A stretch of 64,000 nt of DNA, taken from the NCBI GenBank assembly GCA_016223165.1, contig JACRPO010000007.1:802843-866842 (forward strand), written 5' to 3'. Source of the stretch: Burkholderiales bacterium (GTDB lineage Bacteria > Pseudomonadota > Gammaproteobacteria > Burkholderiales > Burkholderiaceae_C). The position numbers and the translations under genes were made by a program. Position 1 is the first letter of the stretch, and each line of letters starts with the position of its first letter. This document shows positions 54,620-64,000 of the stretch, piece by piece. Below the pieces are notes generated by a model that ran no database searches, was not told where the DNA came from, and was given only the letters and a program-made list of their open reading frames with translations.

Positions 54620-55774
54620 CTAGCCCCAGACTTCGCCGGCCACCTCGACCACGCGCTCGAGCTTGCGCCACTGGTCTGCGTGCGACAGCGCGTTGCCGTG
54701 GTGCGTGCTCGAGAAGCCGCACTGCGGCGACAGGCCAAGCTGTTCGAGCGGCACGAAGCGCGCAGCCTCGTCGATGCGCCGCTTCAGCGCGTCCTTCGAC
54801 TCGAGCTCGCCGACCTTCGTGGTGACGAGGCCGAGCACGACCTTCTTCGCCGCCCGCCCGGCCTCGCGCAGCACGGCCAGCGGCTCGAAGCCGCCGGCGC
54901 GCTCGCTGTCGAACTCCATGAACCAGCCGTCGACGTCGGCCGAGAACATCGCTTCCACCACCGGCGCGTAGCCGCCCTCGGCGACCCAGGCGCTCTTGAA
55001 GTTGCCGCGGCAGGTGTGGATGGTGACGCGCATGTCGGCCGGCCGGTCGGCGAGCGCGGCGTTGATGACGCGCGCGTAGGTCTGCGGCAGGCGCGCCGGG
55101 TCGTCGCCGTTGGCGCGGGAGGTGGCCTGCACCTTGGGGTCGCACAGGTAGGCGAAGGCAACGTCGTCCACCTGCAGGTAGCGGCAGCCCGCCGCCGCGA
55201 GGTGCGCGATGGCCTGCCGGTAGGCCGCCGCCACGTCGTCCCAGAAGGCGTCCAGGTCCGGGTAGACGGCGCGCGCGATCGCCGCGCGCCCGCCGCGCAG
55301 ATGCAGCATCGAGGGCGACGGGATCGTCATCTTCGGCGTCACGCCCGGCACCTTGTCGGTGAGCGACTTGAGGAAGGCGAAGTGATCGGCCATCACCGGC
55401 CGACTGCAGCCGATGCGGCCGGTGACGGTGGCTATCGGGGGTTGTTCAGGCGCTTGCCCGGCGGGCTGCGCCTGGCTGGCGACCCGGAACTTCGGCCCTT
55501 CGTTGACGGCCAGCGTCACGCCGTCGAGGCCGCCGAGGAAGTCGAGATGCCACCAGTCGCGCCGGAACTCGCCGTCGGTGATGCTGGCGAGGCCCACGTC
55601 GCACTGCTGGCGCACCGCCTCGGCAACGGCCGCGTCCTCGGCGGCCACGAGCGCGGCCGCGTCAACCTCGCCGGCCTTGTGCCGGGCCCGAACCGCCGAC
55701 AGGGAGACGGGGCGCAGCAGGCTGCCGACATGGTCGGCGCGGAACGGGGCGGTGGCGCTTGCGAGTCCGGTCAC
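54620..55774 (-). CDS. Cobalamin-independent methionine synthase II family protein (MetE C-terminal/YxjG-like)
   Basis: FRADHVGSLLRPVSL...VDDVAFAYLCD, VTIHTCRGNFKSAW, LSPQCGFSSTHHGN; intact EVWG C-terminus. Confidence 0.88.
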   Translation of the reverse strand: MTGLASATAPFRADHVGSLLRPVSLSAVRARHKAGEVDAAALVAAEDAAVAEAVRQQCDVGLASITDGEFRRDWWHLDFLGGLDGVTLAVNEGPKFRVASQAQPAGQAPEQPPIATVTGRIGCSRPVMADHFAFLKSLTDKVPGVTPKMTIPSPSMLHLRGGRAAIARAVYPDLDAFWDDVAAAYRQAIAHLAAAGCRYLQVDDVAFAYLCDPKVQATSRANGDDPARLPQTYARVINAALADRPADMRVTIHTCRGNFKSAWVAEGGYAPVVEAMFSADVDGWFMEFDSERAGGFEPLAVLREAGRAAKKVVLGLVTTKVGELESKDALKRRIDEAARFVPLEQLGLSPQCGFSSTHHGNALSHADQWRKLERVVEVAGEVWG

Positions 55775-55864
55775 GGCGGGCCTCCTGGGCTCCTGGGTCG
55801 GGGCGATTGTGGCGCGCCGGCCGCTGCGCGCAGCCGAGCGACGCGGTCCCTAGAATTGCGCCCC

Positions 55865-56758
55865 ATGCCCAACGTCCCCACCGAGCAGCAGTTCGTCCTC
55901 ACGCTCGCCTGCCGTGACACGAAGGGCATCGTGCACGCCGTCTCGGGCCTGCTGTACCAGGCCGGCTGCAACATCATCGACTCGCAGCAGTTCGGCGACC
56001 TCGACGGCGACGACGCCACCGGGCTGTTCTTCATGCGCGTGCACTTCCAGGCGCCGCCGCAGCTGGCCGACAGCGGCACGCTGGCGACGCTGTTCGAGCA
56101 CACGCGGCAGCGCTTCGGCATGGAGGTGCGCCTGCACGCGCTGGCGCAGCGGCCGCGCCTGCTGCTCATGGTGAGCCAACACGGGCACTGCCTGAACGAC
56201 CTGCTCTTCCGATGGAAGAGCGGCACGCTGGCGGTGGAGATCCCGGCCATCGTCTCGAACCACCGCGACTTCGAGGCGCTGGCGGCGAGCTACGGCATTC
56301 CCTTCCACCACCTCCCGATCGACAAGAGCGGCGGCGAGGACGCGCGCCGCGCACAGGAGCAGCAGCTCGAAGCCCTTGTCGAGCGCGAGCGCGTCGACCT
56401 CGTCGTGCTGGCGCGCTACATGCAGATCCTGAGCCCGGCGCTGTGCGAGCGCCTGGCCGGCCGCGCCATCAACATCCACCACAGCTTCCTGCCCAGCTTC
56501 AAGGGCGCGCGGCCGTACTTCCAGGCGCACGCGCGCGGCGTCAAGCTCATCGGCGCGACGGCGCACTACGTCACCGCCGACCTCGACGAGGGGCCGATCA
56601 TCGAGCAGGACGTCGAGCGCGTCGACCACACGCTGTCGGCCGGGGACTTCACCGCCGTCGGGCGCGACATCGAGTGCGTCGTGCTCGCCCGCGCCGTGCG
56701 CTGGCATGTCGAGCACCGCGTGCTCATCAACGGCCACAAGTGCGTGGTCTTCCGCTGA
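55865..56758 (+). CDS. purU: Formyltetrahydrofolate deformylase
   Basis: N-terminal ACT-like domain; VSNHRDFEALAASYGIPFHHLPI; INIHHSFLPSFKGARPYFQAHARGVKLIGATAHYVT. Confidence 0.97.
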   Translation: MPNVPTEQQFVLTLACRDTKGIVHAVSGLLYQAGCNIIDSQQFGDLDGDDATGLFFMRVHFQAPPQLADSGTLATLFEHTRQRFGMEVRLHALAQRPRLLLMVSQHGHCLNDLLFRWKSGTLAVEIPAIVSNHRDFEALAASYGIPFHHLPIDKSGGEDARRAQEQQLEALVERERVDLVVLARYMQILSPALCERLAGRAINIHHSFLPSFKGARPYFQAHARGVKLIGATAHYVTADLDEGPIIEQDVERVDHTLSAGDFTAVGRDIECVVLARAVRWHVEHRVLINGHKCVVFR

Positions 56759-56774
56759 ACCGAAACCCATCGCC

Positions 56775-57239
56775 ATGCCGCGCACCCCCCCGCGCCCGAG
56801 CGCCGCGCTGGCCGGCAACACGCCCGACGAAGTCGAGGCCCAGTTCTACGAGGCGCTGCAGCGCGCCGACCTCGAACTGCTGATGGCCGTGTGGGCCGAC
56901 GACGACGAGATCGTCTGCGTGCACCCGGGCGGCGGGCGCGTCATCGGCACTGCCGCCATCCGCGCCAGCTTCGAGGCCATCTTCGGCAACGGCGCCGTGC
57001 CGGCGCAGCCCGAGCAGGTGCGCCGCCTGCAATGGCTGGGCGGGGCGCTGCACCATCTCGTCGAGCGCATCGAGGTGCCGGCCGCGGGCGACAGCCCCGG
57101 CCCGCAGACGGCCTGGGTGCTGGCCACCAACGTCTACGTGAAGACGCCGCAGGGCTGGCGCCTGGCCGCGCACCACGCCAGCCCCGGCTCGCTGCAGGAG
57201 ATGCCGGGTCCGGGAGAGGCGCCGGCAACGCTGCATTGA
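56775..57239 (+). CDS. SnoaL/NTF2-like domain protein
   Basis: EAQFYEALQRADLELLMAVWADDDEIVCVHPGGGRVIGTAAIRASFEAIF. Confidence 0.85.
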   Translation: MPRTPPRPSAALAGNTPDEVEAQFYEALQRADLELLMAVWADDDEIVCVHPGGGRVIGTAAIRASFEAIFGNGAVPAQPEQVRRLQWLGGALHHLVERIEVPAAGDSPGPQTAWVLATNVYVKTPQGWRLAAHHASPGSLQEMPGPGEAPATLH

Positions 57240-58327
57240 CGCCATCGGGTTTCAACGCGCCGGCCACGCCGCTGCGCGATCGCACCCCCGACCGGCTGCA
57301 GGCCTATCGAGCCCCGCCCTGGCTGCCGGGAGGCAATGCGCAGACGATCTGGGCCGCCACGGTGGCGCGGCGCTTCGAGGGCGCGCCTCCGCACTGGCGC
57401 CGCGAACGCTGGGACACCCCCGACGGCGATTTCGTCGACGTCGATCATCTCGACGTCGCACAGGGCCCCGCGCACGACGCCGGGCACGGCGCCGCGCCGG
57501 CCGCGAAGCCGGCACGGCATCTCGTGCTCTTCCATGGCCTCGAGGGCAGCAGCGCGAGCCAGTACGCGCAGGCCTTCGCCGCCATGGCGCGTGCGCGAGG
57601 CTGGGCGTACTCGGTGCCGCACTTCCGCGGCTGCTCTGGCGAGCTGAACCTGGCGCCGCGCGCCTACCACTCGGGCGACTTCGAGGAGATCGGCTGGCTG
57701 CTGGCGCGCCTGCGTGCCATGCACCCGGCACCGCTGCTCGTGGTGGGCATCTCGCTCGGCGGCAATGCCTTGCTGCGCTGGGCCGAGGAGGCCGGCGAGA
57801 GCGCCGCGCCCATCGCGTCGGCCGTCGCGGCGGTGTGCTCGCCGATCGACCTCGCGGCCTCCGGCCAGGCCATCGACCGCGGCTTCAACCGGCTCGTCTA
57901 CGCGCGCATGTTCCTCGCCACGATGAAGCCGAAGGCGCTCGCGAAGCTGGCGCGCCACCCCGGCCTCTTCGACGAGGAGCGCCTGCGTGCGGCGCGCACG
58001 CTGTACGAGTTCGACGATATCTTCACGGCGCCGCTGCACGGCTTTCGCGATACGCAGGACTACTGGGCGCGTGCGTCGGCCAAGCCGCGCCTGGCCGACA
58101 TCCGCATCCCGGCACTCGTGCTCAACGCGCGCAACGACCCCTTCGTGCCCGTGGCCTCGCTGCCGCCGGTCGACCCGGCGACGCGCAGCGGACGCATCGG
58201 CCGCGTCACGCTGTGGCGGCCGGACCAGGGCGGCCACGTGGGCTTTCCCGCCGGCCGCTATCCGGCGCAGGTGACGGCCATGCCCGCGACCGTGTGCGAC
58301 TGGCTCGTGAACCCGTCGTTGGTGTAA
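57236..58327 (+). CDS. YheT family alpha/beta hydrolase (probable TTG start overlapping the upstream stop)
   Basis: YRAPPWLPGGNAQTIWAATVARRF; LFHGLEGSSASQYAQAF; VGISLGGNALLRW. Confidence 0.88.
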   Translation: MTPSGFNAPATPLRDRTPDRLQAYRAPPWLPGGNAQTIWAATVARRFEGAPPHWRRERWDTPDGDFVDVDHLDVAQGPAHDAGHGAAPAAKPARHLVLFHGLEGSSASQYAQAFAAMARARGWAYSVPHFRGCSGELNLAPRAYHSGDFEEIGWLLARLRAMHPAPLLVVGISLGGNALLRWAEEAGESAAPIASAVAAVCSPIDLAASGQAIDRGFNRLVYARMFLATMKPKALAKLARHPGLFDEERLRAARTLYEFDDIFTAPLHGFRDTQDYWARASAKPRLADIRIPALVLNARNDPFVPVASLPPVDPATRSGRIGRVTLWRPDQGGHVGFPAGRYPAQVTAMPATVCDWLVNPSLV

Positions 58328-58336
58328 GTTCGCGGC

Positions 58337-58879
58337 GTGGACGAGATCGTCAAGGCAGCGCTGAAGAAGTGGCCGAACGTGCCGCACTGCTACGGCTGGC
58401 TGGCGCTCGACGCGCGAGGCCAGTGGTACATGCGCGACGAGCGCATCCAGGCCGCCGGGCCCTTCCCGCGCGTCAAGGGCAGCCGCATCCAGCACGACAA
58501 GCTGCTCGCCTTCATCGAGCGCAACTACCTGCACGACGACGCGGGCTGCTGGTTCTTCCAGAACGGCCCGCAGCGCGTGTACGTGCAGCTCGAGGCGGCG
58601 CCGTACGTGTGGCGCATCGGCGCCTCGCCGCCCTGGCCGGTGACGGCGCACACCGGCGACGAGGCGCACACCGAGAGCGCCTGGCTCGACGAACACGGCC
58701 GCCTGTTCCTGCACACCGAGCTCGGCTTCGGCATCGTGCACACGCTGGACATGGCGAGCGCTGCCGACGCCGTCGAGCAGGGCCATTGGCGGCCCGAGGC
58801 GATCGCCTTCGGCGAATTGCCTAGGCGCTTCGGCTACCAACTCGCGCCCGCGCAGGGCGCGGCTTCGGCAAGGGTATGA
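58337..58879 (+). CDS. DUF2946-like conserved protein (GTG start)
   Basis: MDEIVKAALKKWPNVPHCYGWLALDARGQWYMRDERIQAAGPFP; family assignment from memory. Confidence 0.65.
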   Translation: MDEIVKAALKKWPNVPHCYGWLALDARGQWYMRDERIQAAGPFPRVKGSRIQHDKLLAFIERNYLHDDAGCWFFQNGPQRVYVQLEAAPYVWRIGASPPWPVTAHTGDEAHTESAWLDEHGRLFLHTELGFGIVHTLDMASAADAVEQGHWRPEAIAFGELPRRFGYQLAPAQGAASARV

Positions 58880-58901
58880 AAGAGCCGCCCCGGAGGGCGG
58901 C

Positions 58902-59495
58902 TCACTTCGGCGCGCTGGCGGCAGCCGCCGGTGCTGCAGGCTCGGCGAACTTGCCGCCGCCCTGGTTGGCCAGATAGACCACGGCGCGTGCGATCTCGTA
59001 GTCGGTGGCGTCGCCACCGGCCTGCGGCGCCATCGCACCCTTGCCCTTCATCGCCGAATTGAGCAGGCTCGCGAAGCCGGTGGCGACGCGGGGGGCCCAC
59101 GCCGCGGCATCACCCAACTTCGGCGCGTTGGCGGCGCCGGTGGCGTGGCAGGCGGCGCACTGCGCCTGGTAGACCTGCTCTCCGGTGCGCATGGCCGCCG
59201 GGCTGCTGACGTCCCGCAGCTCGACCGTGCCTACCGGCTGCAGCCGCTTGGCCACCGCCTCGGGCGACATGCCGTCGCTGCCGGCGCCTTCCTTGCCGCC
59301 GAAGGCGACGAAGTTGACCAGCAGGATGATGATGACCACCGGCAGCACGAACGAGGCGATGATCACCGTGATCAGTTGCTTGGGCGTGCGGATCGGGCTC
59401 GCGTGGTCGTCGTGCGGATCGGGCGAGTGCCCATGCCCCCCGCCCATCAGGCCGTCTCTTGTGCCGCTGTTCTCGCTCGTCGTCGTGTGGCTCAT
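58902..59495 (-). CDS. Membrane-anchored c-type cytochrome (c5-like)
   Basis: N-terminal TM (LITVIIASFVLPVVIIILLVNFVAF) then AQCAACHATGAANAPKLGD and a distal Met ligand region. Confidence 0.9.
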   Translation of the reverse strand: MSHTTTSENSGTRDGLMGGGHGHSPDPHDDHASPIRTPKQLITVIIASFVLPVVIIILLVNFVAFGGKEGAGSDGMSPEAVAKRLQPVGTVELRDVSSPAAMRTGEQVYQAQCAACHATGAANAPKLGDAAAWAPRVATGFASLLNSAMKGKGAMAPQAGGDATDYEIARAVVYLANQGGGKFAEPAAPAAAASAPK

Positions 59496-59640
59496 TCTTG
59501 TCCTCGGCGCCGGGTGCCGTGTGGGCCTCATCGGCCAAAGCGGTCAATTATAGAAGTGGCCCCTGTCGCCACTTCCCGCCCTCGGTGCGATCGGGTGCGC
59601 GTGCCGACCCCGGCGCTAGAATGCCTCGGCCGAAAGCGCG

Positions 59641-59715
59641 GCGACCGTGGTGAAGTGGATATCATGCGGCCCTCCGAAGGCCGCGTCGCAAGTTCGATTC
59701 TTGCCGGTCGCGCCA
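59641..59715 (+). tRNA. tRNA-Arg (anticodon CCG), CCA encoded
   Basis: Acceptor GCGACCG/CGGTCGC, anticodon arm CGGCC-CTCCGAA-GGCCG, T-arm GCAAG-TTCGATT-CTTGC, discriminator G then CCA; 75 nt. Confidence 0.93.
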
Positions 59716-59734
59716 AGCGCTCGAGCCGCCCGGC

Positions 59735-60127
59735 TCAGCCACCCGCCCGCTTCGCGGCGTACCCCTTTGCCAGCAGCCACGCCAGCACGCGCTCGACGTG
59801 GTCGCCCTGCACCTCGAGCACACCGTCCTTCGCCGTGCCGCCGCTGCCGCAGTGCGTGCGCAGTTGCTTGCCCAGCGCCTCCAGCTCGGCCGCGGACAGG
59901 GGCAGGCCGCGCACCAGCGTCACGGTCTTGCCGCCGCGGCCCTTGGACTCGCGGCTGACGCGGATGGGGCCGGCGTCCACGGGTGCCGCCGCACGTTGCG
60001 CGGCGCAGCTGCATTCCTGCATCGGGCGGAGGCATTGCGGGCACATGCGCCCGCCCTCGGTGGAGTAGACGAGCCGCGTCGCGCCGGAAGCACGCTGCGG
60101 TTTCGGCGGGGGCTTCATCGCAGGCAT
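59735..60127 (-). CDS. yciH: SUI1/YciH family translation initiation factor-like protein
   Basis: RESKGRGGKTVTLVRGLPLSAAELEALGKQLRTHCGSGGTAKDGVLEVQGDHVERVLAWLLAKGY. Confidence 0.93.
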   Translation of the reverse strand: MPAMKPPPKPQRASGATRLVYSTEGGRMCPQCLRPMQECSCAAQRAAAPVDAGPIRVSRESKGRGGKTVTLVRGLPLSAAELEALGKQLRTHCGSGGTAKDGVLEVQGDHVERVLAWLLAKGYAAKRAGG

Positions 60128-60161
60128 GGCTCACGCACCGAAGCACACCGGCAACCTGCGC

Positions 60162-61814
<1,653 letters not shown>

Positions 61815-61939
61815 CGGTGGGGGCAGGGAGCAGGCCCGTACAGGATGCGGGCGCGGGGCAATCGGTGATTATCGGGCGCCCTTCCGGCAACGCGACCGGC
61901 CGCATGAATCGCCCGCTCGGACACCGACACAATGCCGGC

Positions 61940-62698
61940 ATGAGCATCGCAGCGCGCTTCTTTCGCTGGCACCGCTGGCTGGCCTGGCTCGTGGCGCTGC
62001 AGGTGCTGGCCTGGGTGGCCGGCGGCCTCGTCTTCACCTGGCTGCCGTTCAAACCCTGGGTCAAGGCCGAAGACTCGGTATCGCGCCCCGTGCAGCCGCT
62101 GCCCGCCGGCTGGGCCGAGGCGGTGGCCCGCCACCTCGCCGCGCAGGCCGCGCCGGAGGCGGTGCTCGCCGTCGCGAGCGTCGCCACGGCCACCGGCCCC
62201 GCCCTGCGCCTGCGCCACGCGCGTGGCGAGAGCTGGATCGCCGCCGGCGGCGGCGCGCACGCGCCGCCCGACGAAGCCGCGGTGGCCCGCTTCGCGCGCG
62301 GCCTCTACAAGGGCACCGGCGCGCTGGCCGAAGTGCGCCTGCTCGACGAAGTGCCCGCGCGCGCGCTCATCGTGCGCGAGGCCGGCATGCGCCGGAACGT
62401 CTGGCGCGCCAGCTTTGCCGACGGCCTCGGCACGCGCCTGTACATCGACGGCAAGAGCGGCGAGCTGGTCGCCGTGCGCAACGATGCCTGGGTGCTGTAC
62501 GACTTCTTCTGGCGCCTGCACCTGATGGACTACGCCGAGGGCGAGGACTTCAGCCACCCGCTCGTGAAGGCGGCCTCGCTGGCCGGCTTCGCGCTCGTGC
62601 TCACCGGCGCCGTGCTGGCGGTGCTCGCGCTGCGCCGCACCTGGCGGCATGCGCGCCGGCGGCCGCCGGCTGCGGCGCCCCCCGCACGCGATGCCTGA
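61940..62698 (+). CDS. PepSY domain-containing membrane protein
   Basis: RFFRWHRWLAWLVALQVLAWVAGGLVFTWLPF; LYIDGKSGELVAVRNDAWVLYDFFWRLHLMDY. Confidence 0.85.
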   Translation: MSIAARFFRWHRWLAWLVALQVLAWVAGGLVFTWLPFKPWVKAEDSVSRPVQPLPAGWAEAVARHLAAQAAPEAVLAVASVATATGPALRLRHARGESWIAAGGGAHAPPDEAAVARFARGLYKGTGALAEVRLLDEVPARALIVREAGMRRNVWRASFADGLGTRLYIDGKSGELVAVRNDAWVLYDFFWRLHLMDYAEGEDFSHPLVKAASLAGFALVLTGAVLAVLALRRTWRHARRRPPAAAPPARDA

Positions 62699-63569
62699 GC
62701 TGCCCGACGTCGCCGTCTATGTCGAGCGCGCCGGCGAGCGGCTCGTCGGGCAGGTGTTGCGGCGCGTTCGTTTGCTCAGCCCCTTCGTGCTGCGCACCGC
62801 CGTGCCGCCGATCGCCGAGACCGAAGGCCGCAAGGTGATCGGCGTCGAGCGCCTGGGCAAGCGCATCGTGCTCGCGCTGGAAGGCGAGCGCTGGCTCGTC
62901 ATTCACCTGATGATCGCCGGGCGCCTGCGCTGGCTGGCGCCGGGCGGCAAGCCGCCGGGGCGCATCAGCCTGGCCGCCTTCGAGTTCGACAGCGGCACTC
63001 TCGTGCTCACCGAGGCGGGCAGCAAGCGGCGCGCGGCGCTCCATTGCGTGGGCACGCGCGAGGCGCTGGCCGCGTTCGATGCCGGCGGCATCGACGTGAT
63101 GGCGGCCGACAGCGCGACCTTCGCCGAGCGCCTGCGCCTGGAGAACCACACGCTCAAGCGCGCGCTCACCGACCCGCGCCTCTTCAGCGGCATCGGCAAC
63201 GCCTATTCCGACGAGATCCTGCACCGCGCACGCTTGTCGCCGGTGACGTTGACGCGCGCGCTGCCCGACGCCGACATCGCGCGCCTGCACGCCGCCACGC
63301 GCGAGGTGCTGGCCGAGTGGACGGCGCGCCTGCGCGCCGAATCGCCCGCCTGGCCCGAGAAGGTGACGGCCTTCCACCCGCAGATGGCGGTGCACGGCCG
63401 CTTCGGCCAGCCATGCCCGGTGTGCGGCGCGCCGGTGCAGCGCATCGTGCACGCCGACAACGAGAGCAACTACTGCGCACGCTGCCAGACCGGCGGCAAG
63501 CTGCTCGCCGACCGCGCGCTCAGCCGGCTGCTGAAAGCGAGCTGGCCCAAGTCGATCGACGACCTGTAG
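62691..63569 (+). CDS. Fpg/Nei family DNA glycosylase
   Basis: MPELPDVAVYVERAGERLVG (catalytic PELPD variant); H2TH region DPRLFSGIGNAYSDEIL; zinc finger CPVCGAPVQRIVHADNESNYCARCQ. Confidence 0.93.
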   Translation: MPELPDVAVYVERAGERLVGQVLRRVRLLSPFVLRTAVPPIAETEGRKVIGVERLGKRIVLALEGERWLVIHLMIAGRLRWLAPGGKPPGRISLAAFEFDSGTLVLTEAGSKRRAALHCVGTREALAAFDAGGIDVMAADSATFAERLRLENHTLKRALTDPRLFSGIGNAYSDEILHRARLSPVTLTRALPDADIARLHAATREVLAEWTARLRAESPAWPEKVTAFHPQMAVHGRFGQPCPVCGAPVQRIVHADNESNYCARCQTGGKLLADRALSRLLKASWPKSIDDL

Positions 63570-63624
63570 GCAGATCGTGCCGCCGCGGGCTCGATCGACC
63601 AGAGTCCGGTCTGATGATCGAAGG

Positions 63625-63702
63625 GCATTGCGATGCCGATCGCATTGCGATGCCAAGCGCGCTGCGATGCCCAGCGCGCTGCGATGCCGAGCGCGCTGCG
63701 AC
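63625..63702. repeat. 17-bp tandem repeat (about 4.5 units)
   Basis: GCATTGCGATGCCGATC GCATTGCGATGCCAAGC GCGCTGCGATGCCCAGC GCGCTGCGATGCCGAGC GCGCTGCGA. Confidence 0.88.
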
Positions 63703-63713
63703 GTGCGGTGGCG

Positions 63714-63956
63714 GGATCGGGCCGACGGCGCGCCCTGCGCTGCTCGTGTCCTCTTCCGGCGGCCCGGCTCGCAAGCTCGCAGGGCCCCCGGATGCCCCCT
63801 TTACCTCGCTGCGCAGGGCGCCCCATCGGCCCGATCCGGCACCAGCAGCGGCACGCGCTCGTCGAATGCCAACGCTGGTGCCCGCCGAGGACGCCGGGTG
63901 GTCGGCTCAGCGAGGTAAAGGGGGCATCCGGGGGCCCTGCGAGCTTGCGAGCCGGG
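63714..63956. repeat. Nested inverted-repeat element A-B-A'-C-C'-B'
   Basis: A 63714-63740 / A' 63811-63837 (25/27); B 63763-63811 / B' 63908-63956 (49-bp perfect inverted repeat); C 63838-63846 / C' 63874-63882 (GGCACCAGC/GCTGGTGCC). Confidence 0.93.
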
Positions 63957-64000
63957 CGGCCGAAAGAGCAACTGTGTTCGTTGTCAAGCGTGTTTAGGGG

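Noticed and set aside
54620-55774. MetE-like gene as a truncated pseudogene
   Set aside because: The length and EVWG C-terminus look complete; only the downstream FNT gene is truncated.
59641-59715. tRNA-Arg as an integration site for a genomic island
   Set aside because: No integrase, no repeated tRNA 3' end; flanking genes (cytochrome c, yciH, prfC) look core.

Overview
This is a GC-rich beta-proteobacterial (Burkholderiales-like) chromosomal window. It is mostly ordinary core metabolism on both strands. The complete F1Fo ATP synthase operon (atpIBEFHAGDC) is on the minus strand at about 24.5-31.8 kb. Other recognisable blocks are torF-glnK-amtB with a candidate sigma54/NtrC control region, gshA, kup, comM/yifB, priA, hemE, a LemA/TPM cluster, an aapJQMP amino-acid ABC transporter, ppk2, dsbD plus a redoxin, glpD, cytochrome b561/c', a tightly overlapping LysE-EamA-aminotransferase-PhzF-VOC-AlaX operon divergent from a MocR-type regulator, an ABC-F ATPase, questin-oxidase-like, gshB, a MetE-II-like protein, purU, yheT, a cytochrome c, tRNA-Arg(CCG), a SUI1-family protein, prfC and a Fpg-family glycosylase. 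There is no prophage, CRISPR array or integrase. The less ordinary content is non-coding or degenerate: (1) two copies of a 161-bp near-palindromic repeat whose differences look partly compensatory; (2) a nested A-B-A'-B' inverted-repeat element at the right edge with a perfect 49-bp pair; (3) four tandem 30-bp terminator-like hairpins; (4) short tandem repeats of 6, 9 or 12 bp next to or just inside the 5' ends of many genes; (5) two gene remnants found between the called ORFs (an acyl-CoA synthetase C-terminus and a FocA/NirC C-terminus, the latter in frame after the TAG of a MetE-like gene); (6) the AlaX/PhzF/exporter operon. All calls come from reading the sequence and the supplied ORFs. 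No database search was run.
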